Part shown: positions 44,114 to 59,100 of the stretch, piece after piece | Layout: each line of letters begins with the position of its first letter | How positions within the stretch are numbered: the first letter of the stretch is position 1 | Source: Hydractinia symbiolongicarpus | Lineage: Eukaryota; Cnidaria; Hydrozoa; Anthoathecata; Hydractiniidae | Assembly (NCBI RefSeq): GCF_029227915.1 | Contig: NC_079876.1 | Span: 12,276,001 to 12,340,000 of the forward strand | Reading direction: 5' to 3' | DNA: 64,000 nt | Position numbers and translations under genes: made by a program | Notes under the pieces: generated by a model | The model's database searches: none | Told to the model about the DNA's origin: nothing | The model's input: the letters and a program-made list of their open reading frames with translations, nothing else

Positions 44114-47100
44114 ATGGCTGTAAAAATGGAAGGGCCGCTTACCAAGTGGACAAATGTTGTTCAAGGTTGGCAATATCGTTGGTTTGTTCTTGATGAATTT
44201 ACTGGTCTTTTGTCGTACTACACGGTAAGATCAACCTTGTATATCATCAGCCAGCAGGAGGTAGCTAGCCTGCTCTTTTTGTGTGGTGTGCGTGGTGTGA
44301 TGATAATTGTACAGTCAGGTAAACACCTACCTAGATGATTTGTAATCTAACTAGGCTATTATATAGATACTACTCCAAAGGTTTCCCAAAACACTTGTTT
44401 GGGTTTGTGTGGAAGAAAAATTGCAACAGTTTTTAAAGCTTCATCAGTGACAAAAAAATGTTTATTAAAATCAACTCAAATTATTTGTACTGGTTAAGAC
44501 TAAATTATTTATTTTGTGCGAAACTTTCAATATTACTAAATTACTCTCTTCAAAGTGGTGAAAATGAGACAAGGGTGTGGGCGATTAGCTGAAAATGCCC
44601 ACATGTATGAGGGTGTTTTGCCCAGATTATAAACGCTGCCCGGATTATATACGGCAGCTTGCCCCGTTTATTAACAGGGCAGAAAATAAATAATCAGGGA
44701 AACATAATCAAGCCCTATCAATAACAAAATAACACCTAAGAAATAAATCACTCTCCCACAACGGTTAGGCAACCGTCACAAATATTTGGTGTTACATTCA
44801 TTTGGGCACCAAAAATAGCGTCGGTCGGTTGGCGAATGATAATTCAAAAATTTTAAGATTGTATCCAACCATCTAGCCATCAACGCGCGCCATTAAACCA
44901 CCGATATTTAATGATAACTTGGGCACTTCGTTTAAATGGAGTTTTTGCATGCCTTTTGCAATTAGTTTTCAGGACCTTTTCTGCATTTTAAAGCGATGCA
45001 CAATAATAATGGTGGGTAATGGCTGTCGGGAGACAACAATCGTATAATATTTTTTTGTCATTCTAGCTTTTCTGACTCAGTATATCAAAAATTTTGATCA
45101 AAAAATAGGTCAGGTGACTCTAACACCAAATATTTTTGACATCCGGCTTACAATATTTTAGACTGGGTGAACAATCGGAATAAATAGAATAAGTTTATAA
45201 ACACATATTTTATTACAAAATCTTATTATCTTATCTTCCTATTTTTTCTTCCTATTTTTTACCTTTTATATATTTGTTTTGGTTATTTTGTCTGCAATCA
45301 ATCAAATAATAAGAAAGAAAGTACTGATTTCTATGTAAGATGAGTTAATATTGCTCAGCCAAAAAAACTTTTTGTGTAATTGGGGGAGCAATTAATGGCT
45401 CAGCTAGTTTCTCATTTCCCAGAATTGGGCAAGCCTTTGCGTGAGCAAGAGCAATGCCCCCCCCTTATTGATAGGCCTGCATAATCAGGACAGGTCGGCT
45501 TATATATGGCAGTTAAAAAATATTATTTGGCACCTATAAAATGAACATAATCAGGGCAGGCAGGCTTATGTACGACACATTTTATATTATTTGGCACTTA
45601 TGTACAACAGTTAAAAATATTAATTGGGACTTATAGAACGAATTAATCAGGGCAGGCCGGCTTATGTACAACATTTTTATATTATTTCTTACTTATAGAA
45701 CGAACATAATCGGAGCAGGTCTGCTCATGTTTTTATATATTATTTCTCACTTATAGAATGAACATAATAGAACTAAATTTGGGGATTCGTAATTTACAAT
45801 GAGACTTCTTTTTCGCTATGCCTAGTTTTTAATGGTGTGTTATCTTGCAGAGAAAAGTTACGTTGAGACTTTTTTTTTCGCCATGCCTAGTTTTCATTAG
45901 TGTTCTATCTTGCAGAGAAATCCATCATTCTGTGACATTAATTCATCATTGTTTCATTCACAAAAGTTTGAAGAAAATGCCAATCACAACCTGCCTCGCC
46001 AGCCATTATATCAGCGTTCTTAATCTGGACACCACAACATAATCAGGGCAAAAAAACATAATTGGGCCATGCATACAACAACAACAAAATGAGTCGACTA
46101 GATAGGAGTTTCTTTTCTATCTCTTCACTTGATGCCTGCAATAGAGTTTCTGAAAGCCAGCTCACTCTCCAATTAAAATTAATGGCTTTATCAAAACTTA
46201 AGCCAAGCAGGCACAAGTATTTCTATTTTTTAATCCTCTTGTCAGGGGACATCTGCCTCAACCCAGGTCCTGTTAAGTATCCCTGTTCTTCATGCTTAAA
46301 ACCTGTGGCAAAAACACACAAAGCACTTTCTTGTGACAAGTGTGGATTATGGGCTCATAAAAAATGTGAGCGTATTTCTGATAAAAAATATCAACAATTT
46401 ATGAAGACTCCTGAAGATAAACTGTTTTTCGTTTGCAGTCCCTGTCTTTCTCGTAATTTGCCCTTTGCTAATGAGGAGTCATTTGGTGACGAAATTCCGG
46501 ACAACATCAATATTACTATTGATGAAAACTTTGATTTTGAGGCAATCAGAAATGGGAAGGGCTTAAAAATGGCCCATCTCAACATTAATGGTCTGTCATC
46601 CAAACTAGACTATGTTAAACTTCTGCTACATCAAACAAAACTTGATGTATTCTCCATCTGTGAAACCAAAATTGATGACACCATCACTGACAATGACGTT
46701 AAAATTGATGGCTATGTTTGTTATAGGAATGATCGGAATAGACGAGGTGGGGGTGTTCTAATTTTTGTTAATGAAAACTTGGATAGCCACCTTTTGAAAC
46801 ACCTTTACTTCGAAAATGTTGAATCACTATGGGTGAAAGTGTGCCTGAAAAAAACTAAACCTATTTACGTGTGTGGGGTTTACAGGCCACCTGGAGGTAG
46901 TGATTTGCAGAGTACCGAAAACCTGTGTACTTATTTTAAACAGTGTTTTAACAAGCTCCCAAAAGAAAAAGAAGTTTTTATCTTGGGAGATTTTAACTGT
47001 AACATGCTTTCAAAATATGCCCTTTCCTCCAAAATAAAGGAATTATGCTCCACTCTTTTCCTAAAACAACATATTACGGAGCCAACTCGTGTTACTGAAA

Positions 47101-50100
47101 ATAGTAGCACTCTTATAGACTTTATACTTTCTAACAGTTCTTGTATTTCTAAAACTGGTGTCATGGATTTAGGCATCAGTGATCACAATTTAGTTTATGT
47201 GATCAGAAAATTCAAAAGGCCAAAATTTGAACCTAAAACATGCAAGGTTCGTAGCTACAAGAACTTCAGTAAAGAGGCTTTTCTGAAGGACCTCAGGAAT
47301 TTAGACTGGTCATATTTTAATAATTATGATGACCTTGATGAAGCATGTGAGAAACTGAATAAAAATGTCAAAACAGTGGCTGACAAACATGCCCCTTTCA
47401 AAACACATAGATTTTCTGGCCGTGTTGAGGCATGGGTCACTGATGAATTAATAATAGCCATCAAAGAAAGAGACTTCTTGAAACGGAAAGCATCAAAAAC
47501 AAAATCCATCATAGACTGGGAAGCTTTCAAACAAAAAAGGAACCAGGTAATAGGTCTCAAAAATCGACTCAAAAACGAGTACTATAATGACGTTTTGCAG
47601 GACTTTCAAAAACGGCCAAAACAACTTTGGAAAACCCTAAAAAAACTGGTTCCTGATAAGTCAGGCAATACTACCTCGATAAAACGAGTAGTCCAAAACG
47701 ATGGTACAGAAACTTCTCACCCAAAAGAAATTTCCAACACATTCAATTCATTTTTTGTCAGTGTTGGTGCCAAACTAGCCTCTAAATTTTCTTCTGACAC
47801 TACTAATGTTAATCCACCTGTTAGCGGACACGATTTTCGGTGGGCTCGTATTGAGACCAAAAGTGTCGAAAAAATAATTAGTTCACTAAAACTTAATAAA
47901 GCTACAGGCTTGGACGGAATTGGTTCACGACTGCTAAAAGCAGGTTCGTCAGTTTTAAGTATTTATTTATCAAGTCTTTTCAACAAATCTTTATTTACTG
48001 GTTATGTACCTAAATGTTGGAAGACTAAAAGGGTCTCGCCTATTTTTAAAAGTGGCAATAAAACAGATCCTACTAATTATCGGCCTATCTCCATTTTGCC
48101 AATTCCTATGAAAATTTTTGAAAAGTTAGTGCATGAGCAAATGTCTCATTTTATTTCTGAGCACAACTTCCTGAATGACAGACAGTCCGGATTTCGAAAA
48201 CTCTTTTCCACAGAAACTGCAGTAGTCGATGTCTCTGATTTTATTCTTACTGAGCTCGACCAACATAACTTTGTTTGTGCTGTGCTCATTGACCTTAAAA
48301 AAGCTTTTGACACTGTTGATCATAAAATTTTGTTAAAAAAACTATGGTGTTTTGGCATCAGAGATGCTGCCTTTGACTGGTTCGAGTCCTACTTAACGGG
48401 CCGAATGCAGCTGACTCTTGTAAACGACACAGGATCAGATCTGCTTCATGAAGACGCTTTTGGGGTGCCGCAGGGATCTGTGTTGGGGCCCCTGCTCTTT
48501 CTTTTGTATATTGATGACTTAAAATCTGTCATCAATTCAAACTACCACCATCTATATGCAGATGATACAATAATTATTTTGTCTCATAAAAACTTGGATA
48601 CCCTTGTCTCCCAGGTCGAGTTAGAACTTTCGCAAGTCGACCTCTGGCTGAATAATAACAAAATGACTATTAATACGGACAAAACTGAAACAATCTTTTT
48701 CGGCAACCACAGCCAGTTAAAAAAAGTTGAGAACAAAACTATCAACTATATGGGTATTCCTTTGAAGAGGAGCGAAAAAGTTAAATATCTTGGGGTAACA
48801 TTTGATCAAAAAATGCAATGGGAAAAGCACATTAATGACATAAATAGAAAAATACTAATTAAATATTCTAAAATTAGAACCATTGCATCCTGTTTAACAC
48901 CTCACACAAAAAACCTTTTAATTAATGCACTTGTCATGCCATATTTCCACTACTGCTCCTCGGCATGGGCTTGTGCCACCCAAGGTAGATTGGGAAAACT
49001 AGAAAAACGATTAAAATGTCGCAATCTGGGCAGTTCGCAATCTGGGCAGAACAATGGTGAGTTTGGGTAACTATTTGAATAAAATTCGCTTTTTTTGTTA
49101 ATAACTCCCCAGAACTATTCCCAAAATGTAAAACAGGTCTTTCAAATATTGTTGACTCACAAAAAAGGTAGCTAATTATAGAATTATTACATATACTTCT
49201 GTGAATTTATTTAATAAATATTTTCAACAAAGTTTGCTCTTGATACTATCACAGTATATCTGACATTATATATGTTTTTCGTCAAAGTTATGTTGACATA
49301 AACTTTGTGTTTTTCTGACATTAGTAAGTTCCTGTGGGGTTCTAATATAAAGCAATGATGTTTTTTTGCTATATACAATTTAAAAATATGTTTTTCTTTA
49401 ATTGTTAAAATGGATTTGGACTTTATCCAGCAAAATTGGGAGTTTTTTAAAACGGCAGACTCGCCCAGAACGCTCCCGAGCTTTTTTGTTGTAAAATGAG
49501 CAGCCCTACCTGTTCACAATTGGCTTGCAGAATATGAATTTGTGCTAAATGATTTTGGAGATGCTTGAAACAGTGCTGATCAGGCAGCTTCAAGATTTTT
49601 TAACATAAATTTATATTCTGACCCAACTTATAACACAGCCTGTTTATAGGCAGGATGGACCATTTTTAAACCTGGCAACCCATATCTTTTACATACTTCT
49701 CTGTCAATTGACGGGCCAGGTCCAACTTTTGACATTTTTTTTGCAAAAAATTTAATTGCATACACCGAGAAGTTGCATTAACTTAAACTAACTCTAATAA
49801 AGTGGAAAAAATAAACTGCTGCAATTTTCTATATGGTGTATTCTTGTAAATATGCGGTTGAACTAAGTGATGCATTTGAGGCTTGTTGTGGGTAGCTAAG
49901 ACTTGCTTGTTGCCTAATTGGAGATATATTAATTTTTAACTGAATTATTCTGTGCATAATAATTATGACACTCTAAGAAATAAAGGTTAGGGTACAAGAT
50001 TTTTAGCTATCTTCTTCATCCTAAATATTCCTATTTATTCCTCCCTATTGTGGCTTTCCTTTGCCTTGCTGGTGATGCATTCCTGGTAGAGTAAAGTCTC

Positions 50101-53100
50101 AATGTTCACATTAAAAATTAGTGTTGCAATGTTGTATTAGGACCTGATATTTGATAATTACCCTAAATAACGCAATTATTTAGGGTAATTATCGTTTATG
50201 ACGCTGCTTATAGAAAAACTAACCTAGATTTTAGCACCATTATGATATACAGTAAGTATATGCCACTAGTGTAACACATTAATATATATATTAATATATC
50301 TCAAATAAAATTTTTAAATCTTGTTTATTTTAACCTGAAACTCAAACCCACTAACTCTTGTTTTTTTTTTTAAATTTATGTTTAACCAATTTTAGTCAAA
50401 AGACAAGATGATGAGAGGAGCCAGACGAGGTTGCTTAAGACTGAAGGTAGCTTTTTATTTTTGTTATTTATCGCCAGAAGTTTTAAGAAAATAGATTTTA
50501 GTATATAATATGAACATTATGCATGTACACATGTATGCACTTGTGTGGGCACAGTTATTTAAAGTAAATTTGACCAAACACCTTCCATGACATGACATTA
50601 TTTTTAATTTTAAGACTGTCTTTGGAAATCTTAATTCTGATTTTCGAATTGTTCTCACTGCAATTTTAGTTTCTGTAAATTTTTGAGATTTAGCAGAGAT
50701 AGCATTTTATTTTAAACCGTGTAAACGTTCATTTATTGTTAATTCTTAAACAAGAATTTCTGTATTTTATTAAGGGTGGAAAAATAGGAATAAATGATGA
50801 AGATGACAGCACATTCACTATAACTTGTGACCACAGAACATTTCATTTTCAAGGTGGGTATTATAGATTTTTTTTGTCATAAACAAGTAGTTTATTAATG
50901 ATAAAAAATATGCCAGAGAATTATAATGTAAAATCTATTAGACATAACAAATACTTTTCAAAATTTCACTCATTGTTTAGTTTTTTTAATAAATGTCTAT
51001 ATATAATTATAACATTTTATTGATACTGACAATGATATGAATATATCGAAAAGCTTTTGCAAGAAATTTCTAATGGATTTTACATACTATTCCAGGCTAC
51101 ACTTTCATAGCTACAGTTGTTATCAACAGGGATGGATTAAAATAACATTGGCTATTTATTATTTCAGGAGATCAGTTAATTAAAACAAATAAAAATTACC
51201 TAATCAGATCACAAGTGGTAGTTGTAAACAATAGTTAAACAATAATACAAAATTGTGAACAAAATTTTCTTCAACACATGGCAGTCATTTTAATTAGACC
51301 AAAAACTGTTGTTTTTTTTGAAAAGCTTGCAGGTCTTGTGACTCTAGACTTATTGCTCATTGCTTCCACTATGCTAAATATCTGGCTGTTTCAACCCAGT
51401 CCCATCACTTCAGCCTAGACTGCTTACAAGCCTTATCAAAAATGTCTAAAACTGAGTTACTTTCAACCATATTTTTTTTAAAAGTTTTACCAATTTTTAG
51501 TTTATAATTCCTTTACAGAGTTCATTGACTTCTGTGGTCTGTTATTCACATTTTTTTTATGTATGGCAATGATCGGGCATGACCATTGTTCTCAATGCAA
51601 GATTAAAATATTGTGTGGCAGGAAATGCAGTCTATAATACTAATCAGTAATTGTTAGATGTTTATGATGAAATATTTATTTTTAGCACGTGATGCTGAAG
51701 AGCGGACACAATGGGTAAAATGTTTAGAAGAAACCATAACAAGCCACACAAATGGCGGCTTAATTGGTTCATCTGGAGTTTATTCAATTCCAACTGAAGA
51801 GGAATTAAATCGTCGCATGCAAGAAGCAGAAGCTTATTTCCGCATTTTAACGCGACAAGTTAAGGTAATAAATCTATTCTGATGTTATTTTTTGTTTATG
51901 AAGGTTTTTCACGAGGTACATGTGGCCACAATAGAATTATACAAACAAAAGATAAGTGTGTTCCATACTCCATAATTGTTATGTGTTTCTATGTTTAATT
52001 TAGCAACTTGAATCTCAGATTAATCACTCAAACAATTCAAAATCAGAGGTATGTTGAGCAAGTTAAGTAAACCAGTTTTTTTTTTGTTTTCATAAAAGTC
52101 TGTTTTTTATTTTAGCGTTCAATGATGTTAAAGGACTCTCTAACTGTAAGTCAACAATTTCTTTACATAGTTTTTTGACATTTTAATGATAAAAATGATA
52201 GAAATGGAAAAAGTAGTATTTTTTTTAGCAAATGATTGAAACTATGGGTCAAACCATTGAACTTCTACATGACGCAAAGGTACTATTTTACTTCCTCTCT
52301 TGCTTATTTGTTAGGATGCTGTTATGATGAAGTATTGTACTGCAGTCTTGTATGTTCTTTGCATGTCGTCCTAGTTAACACATCAGCTTTGTGAATGAAA
52401 AAACCTGTACCAAAATAATTTTATATGTTTGTTGTTTTTATTTAGATATCTCTTGCTAAAAAGGTACCCGTTCCAGTTGTATCTTCACCACACCTTAACA
52501 AGACAACAAAACCTCCACTCCAACAAAAGTCTTCTGACTTAAGTGAAAAGTCATTGGAACAAAATAGTAGTGATATCAGTTGTTCTCCAACTCGCTCAGT
52601 CAAATCTCGAAGCAGTAGTGGCACAGATAATGTTGAAGTGGCTTGTGAGGCAACAGAAAGTGAAAATCAGATAACAAAAACAGAAAAACAAGCATTGGAA
52701 GAATGTAATAAACACGCACAAGAATTAAATTACATAAACCTTGAACACTCTGACACTAATTATGCTCCTGCTATTGTTCCTATTAGTTCTTACACGAGTA
52801 GCGATGAAGAAGACATTGACGAGTTTTATGATGCGAATGAACAGTTTAGTGAGATAACTGTTGAAGATATAGAAAATAGTTTAAAATTGGAAGAAGAGCA
52901 ATTATACTCTAAAACAAAAACATCTGATAACGATTTAATTGATTTAAATTTGATAGAACAAGAAGAGAAAACAGATGAAGAGGAAAAAAGTATAGAAAAT
53001 CAGAAAGAAATAAGGTACTTTTCATTATTGTTAGTAATACATTTATAAAGTTCAATGCAGTAATTCTCTGTAGTGAAGAGGCTCTTTAAGATATTTGCAG

Positions 53101-56100
53101 CTTTTCTTGGAATTTTAAAATGTCGTATTTCAAGTGTTTTAGGTGTTTTGTGTAGCAAAATATATCAAGTTCCAACATGTGCTAAAGCCAAAGGGATACC
53201 GAAATGTGCGAATCGTAACACAATACAAAGTCTAGGAGTTCAGGATATAATACTAGTGTTCAAATGTAAACAATAAAGTGCCCAGATAAATATTTCAAAA
53301 TAGCCTCTTCTTTTTAGCACTTTGTTTATGCTTTGCAACCAAGAACAAAGTCTAACTTAACTCACTGCAAGAAGACAACAACATTAACTTTGCCACCATC
53401 TTGTTTTATGAAGTCTTTTTGTCTCTTTTTTAAGTTTTTTAAATTAACGTTGTGCTGTTGTACTTAATGTTGAAAAAATTTTTTTTGTTTACATGTGCTT
53501 TTAATACAACAGACACTGGTCTACATTGCCAACAAAGTAAAAAAATAATTTGTACAAATAAATAACATGGACTTTATAATTTTTTTGCATATGTGTATTT
53601 AAGATTGTTTTCTTTAAATCTATTTTAGACAATCACCTGATTCAATTTCAACAGGTAACCACAATTTTCCTTAATGCCAATTACCTATCATGCAAAGGTA
53701 TTATATTGTAATGTCTTAAACATTTGGATTTAGAATCTGATGAATTTGATAAAGATGATCAAAATACTGATGATGAAGAAAGTAAGTTAAAGATAATATT
53801 ATATGTAATCACACAACTACTTGTGCATTGTTGTCATCATTGCATTTATTTGTTAGGCCATAGTAGTCTAAGAAAAATCTTGATTTTCTCTTTTGCAAGT
53901 CTGCTCACTTCATAACCAAGTATTTTTGTGCTGAAAATCTTATTCTTTTTACGTTCATCTTGATTATGCACCTATATCTGGTGATTGTAATTGTGTGGTG
54001 CAAATTCTAACTCCTTACAGGTGTTTTTCACATCATCATTTTCATGCAGGTGATGACATGCAACAACATGGCTCTGTCATTACTCATTTACTTTCGCAAG
54101 TCAGAATAGGGATGGATTTAACCAAGGTTAGTCTTTTAGATTTACATTGAAGTAATCACGTTCTGTGCGTAAATTGTCACTTGAATGTTGATTATATTTG
54201 TTGTTTTAACATGTTTCGTATAATAAGTATTTCATTAAACAAGTGCAGGTTTAATAAAACGATTAATGTACAGCTATTATAAATTTCTTTGTTTACTGTA
54301 GGGGAAATTGAGCCTTAAATTTTTTTCAAGAAATGGTTAAAATCCAAGCAGTATAAATACTTAAAAAAGGAAAAGTCTTTTTACCATTTTTTTTAATTGT
54401 ATTGTATAAAATGCAGTACAGAATTTCTTGCTCCTTATTTAGAAAGTTTTATTGTGCAACAGTTTGCAAGTGCACACTCCACCATAGGTGGGAAACATTG
54501 TTAAAACATCATAGAATTGTCAATTTATGTTTTTTAGCTTTATGCAGAATATTCAAAAATTGATCAGAAAATAAAAATATTTCTCAAAATTACACAACAT
54601 TTTTTTTAAGGTTACACTACCCACTTTCATTTTGGAGCGTCGGTCACTGCTTGAAATGTATGCTGATTTTTATGCCCATCCTGATTTGTTCAAAGGGTAA
54701 GTGAGTGTCAGATTATTAGGACAAAATCTAAACATCGATGTGACATTTAGCATCCTCTTTTTTTTTAATTTGGAAATTCCTTCTAAGGATATGGTTTTAA
54801 CATGTTTAGTGTTCCTGATTTGGCAGATCCGGGTGATCGTATGATTCAAGTTCTACGATGGTATCTTTCATCATTCCATGCCGGTCGTAAGGTATCGTTA
54901 AAGTACCATTTAAAAGTTGTAAAGACCACTGTTAGTTGCTAGTGTGAGGTCTATTTTTCAAGTGTGTTTTGTGAAAAGTGACGTGCCTGCGTTTTTTGCT
55001 GTGTTTTTTTTCAATGAAAACTGAGATATTTTTGTTAAACTATTATAAATCTTTAAGTTGTATATTTTTTAGGGTTCAGTAGCAAAGAAACCTTACAATC
55101 CTATTCTTGGCGAAACGTTTCAATGTTTTTTTAATTTAACTGATGATCAGAGTAAACGCAAAACTCCGGTAAGTTTGAATTAACTATCATTGAATCAGAA
55201 ACGAAGCAATCTTACATTGCAGTATGGCATGTTAATAAAAATGTGTTTTTGGCAAGTGCGAACAGTTTTTCCTTACGAGCGAAAGTTTTTTTTCGAAATT
55301 GTTACAAGAAATTCTGTAAAAATTAAATTTTTATTCAGACTGTTTCACCTACATGCTACCAATAATAAACTAGGTACCAGGCTGCAGTGCTTGTGTGGAA
55401 GGATAAACGTAGCATTTGAGTTATTTTAAATGATGTAATATTTTTATTAGGAACATTTGTCAACAGATGGTCCTATACCATGGGCCACAAAAGATGATGT
55501 CACCTTTGTAGCAGAGCAAGTTTCTCATCACCCACCTAGTATGTAGTAACTATTCACCTGGAGGCTATTTTAAAGAAAGAAAATCTCTCGATTTTGGTAT
55601 TTTTGCCTAAAATCTTGAAAGCTATGCACTGCAAAAAATATTTAAAAGACTTAGTTGCAAAAGTTTTTCCCTCAAATTATATTGAAATGGTCTATTCGCA
55701 AATAATCAATTCTAATAAATTCTGATATTTTCTTAATTTTTTTTTTTGAGATAAAAAATTCTGTTTAATTAATCCTGTTTCAGGTTTCAAGTAATAATTG
55801 TTGACCAACTTGTTGAATCGTTTGAAATAATGTCTTTTTACGTTAATGCATGCTTTCTCAAGACCTTTTTGAACTTGTAAAATTCAACACCTATGCCTAC
55901 TCGTAAAAGTTAATTCTTGCAAAAAATGTTTTAAATTATTTGCAAGAAACAATTGGAATATCATTTTTAAAACTTATGTCGGGCTATTTGCGAAAGTTGT
56001 TTTCCTTGATTCCATGATATTTTTAACTCGCAAAAGTTTCTTTCGCATTATATTTGACCTCTGATAAGTAGGTTTTCTTGACTGATTTTTTAAAACAACT

Positions 56101-59100
56101 ATAAACAATATTGCTGTATTAAAAATTTGGCTTTATTTTTGTGTGACGTAACAAAAAAAGACGAGACTTGTATAGAGCCTGAATTGTCAGGGATACACAC
56201 ATGGCACATGTGTAAATGTTTTTTTCAAGGGATGACTTTGTACGATGAACGCCATTTTCATTACAGCTAACCTGCTGAAAACGAATGCTCTCTCTATTTT
56301 TTCGTATGCATAAAACTAATTCCATACAGTCTCATGAGTACAAAGGGACGTTATGTTAATCTTCTTCTTCTATTTATCTTAGTATCAGCGTTTTATGCCG
56401 AATGTGAAAATAAGCGCGTCTGTTTCAACTCTCATATTTGGACCAAATCAAAATTTCTTGGATTATCAATCGGTGTCCATATGTATGGAACTGGTAAGTC
56501 ATATTACTTTTTATATAAAATGTTTGTTCTGATCCAATGTTGCTGAGATACTGGCATATAAAGAAGGTTCCCATTAAATCAACTTGGCCAACATTTTAAT
56601 TAAATTCAGTGCTCTGATTGGTTTATAATTAATTTTCAGGGTTTGAAAAGCAACCAATCACATTTTAGATTTCGTATTGTCAAGCGGGCAGACCTGTTTT
56701 CTAGCAACTCATCTTATATATTATATTTTGAAGATAATAAAATAAGTTTCTTTGATATAACAGCTCCTTTTTCATGCATTGTAATCCGACCACACATCAC
56801 TTTATGTGCCCAATAAAAAAATTCCAAGGTATACTATCATAGAAGGTGCAATTAAAAGCCAAGATAAAGCAAACACTCTTTGTTTTTACTTGGGTTTCTA
56901 AAATTTTGAGTGAAAAAATAACGAAAGCGAACAATTATGTTTAAAATGTTATAATAATTATGTCTAAAATAGACTTTTTTTCTGTGTGATATTTTTTTGA
57001 GGAGGGAGTGAGAGGGGATGATCGACCCCCTTCCCCCCTCTCCCCCCTTCCTCCCATCTTTTCCCATCACTTACGCCCCTTGTTTTTTCTGTAAATTTTT
57101 GTTTTGTTTGTAGCGCATTTGTTTGTTTCTGATCACGATGAAGAATACATTGTTACATTTCCGAACGCATATGGAAGGTGTGTACTTTTAGTCATTGTGG
57201 CAGTTTTACAATTATTTTTGAGATATTCCTAAAAAATAGTTTTAATTAAGATTCTGTGATTGCTGTCCAATCAGTGATAAATGTTTTTTTTATCAGTAAG
57301 AAATTCGGGATCATGTACCTCTTCTTTTAAAATATATATTTTAAAGGCGTTTCATTGCTAATAAAGTTAGCAAACTGGCATATGGACTGAAATAATGTTT
57401 TTTAGTCAATGATTTTTCAACCTGTTCAGAAATATGATCAGAACAAGCGAGTGGGTTTAGTGTGTGTGATAATGTTTAAGTTAGTACTGTAGTGAGTATA
57501 ATTGATCTGTGGTTGCTAGAACTAACATTCTTAACCAAAACCATTGCGCGACTAGATGCTCGACATTTATTTGTGTACATATTGTCCACATTTTGTCTAC
57601 TGAAGGATGTTTGTGTATGTCACATGACCTGCTTTGTTTGCACATCAAGCATCCTGTACAAGACATTATTTCTACTGACTTAACGTATTTCTCGTAGATC
57701 TATTCTCACTGTACCATGGGTTGAGCTTGGTGGCAAGACAGAAATTCAATGTCCAAAAAGTGGTTATTCCGTACAAATAGACTTCCTTACAAAGGTACCA
57801 TCTAATTAATACTAAGAAAACAAACTGGGCATTTTCAGTCTTTTTACACCTTATGTTTTTGTTACTTTTCTTTTAGCCATTTTATGGAGGAAAGAAGAAT
57901 CGAGTAACAGCTGAAGTATTGTAAGTGATGACTGCTATAAATTGTCAGTACTTCTTTTAAAGTATACAGACTTCTGTGAAGTCACTTTGCTTGGATATGT
58001 GCCGCCTTCTGTCTTATCACAAAACTTTGGAGTATTACATTATACTTATGTGGAAATGTTTGGTGATATAGGTTTGACTCAATTTATTTCACAGTGCACC
58101 CAACCAGAAGAAAGCATTTATGTCTGTGTATGGAGAATGGAATGGAATTATGTATGCGAAATACGCAAACAAAAAGGTACGATATATTTGTTTCTAATGA
58201 TGGCTACTTTCACCGGCCGTGTATATAACGGCCGATGAAATCAGGGGTGGTTCGGGGAGACGAGGGAGAAAGGGAAGCTATGACCTCCCTATTTTAGCTA
58301 ATTATTGCTTTTAAAACACTATTTTCTTCATTTTAACACATTAGCATAGTGTTTAAGCCAATCTCTTATAATTCAAAAATTTTTTAAGCCATCTCCAACC
58401 ACGGTGTTGCATTCGTCACTGTATTGACCCCTCCATTTTTACAACCTATTTGTTGGGCCTGGAGAACATTGGACCGAGTGGAAAGGTCACTGCAATGTGC
58501 GGATTTTTTACAAAATTAAATTGTATGTCGATATTTTATTTTTACTTTTTGTTAAACAACGTAACCAGCCACGACTACTCAAAGTTCATTTAAACATTTG
58601 GAAAAAGTCACATTAGTTTTTAGTGATCAAACTGATTTTGATAGCCAAACAGCTAACAACCAAGTCTCTATAATAATCTCTTTAATAATAGCCGTATTGT
58701 GTATGTGTGTCCGCGAAAGCCGCGTCCCGAAACACGAAATTTTTAAAATGCGCATCAATACCAAATGCGATATTTTTCTGTCCACTTTGTTGCAACGGGT
58801 TAATTTAAAGGACGGGCGACCCCGTGAATTTTTCCCCTGGTTAACAGCTAGTCTCAATAATAATAGCCGTATTTTGTCTGTCTCTGCGCAAGATGGCACC
58901 TCAAGTAGCGAGACATACGAAATGCGGTATATACAGGACGGGCGACCCCGTGGATTTTTCACGGGTTAACGACTAGTTTATAATAATAGTATCAGACCAA
59001 AAGTGTTTAATCAAACATCGAGACAAAAAATATGATAAACTCTTAAAGTTTGATTATAGTCAATGCTTTTTTTCTTTATGTGTTTGTATTTTTCTGCAGG

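Noticed and set aside
46062-46088. Upstream start of the LINE frame
   Set aside because: The first nine codons contain no ATG; the first ATG is at 46089.
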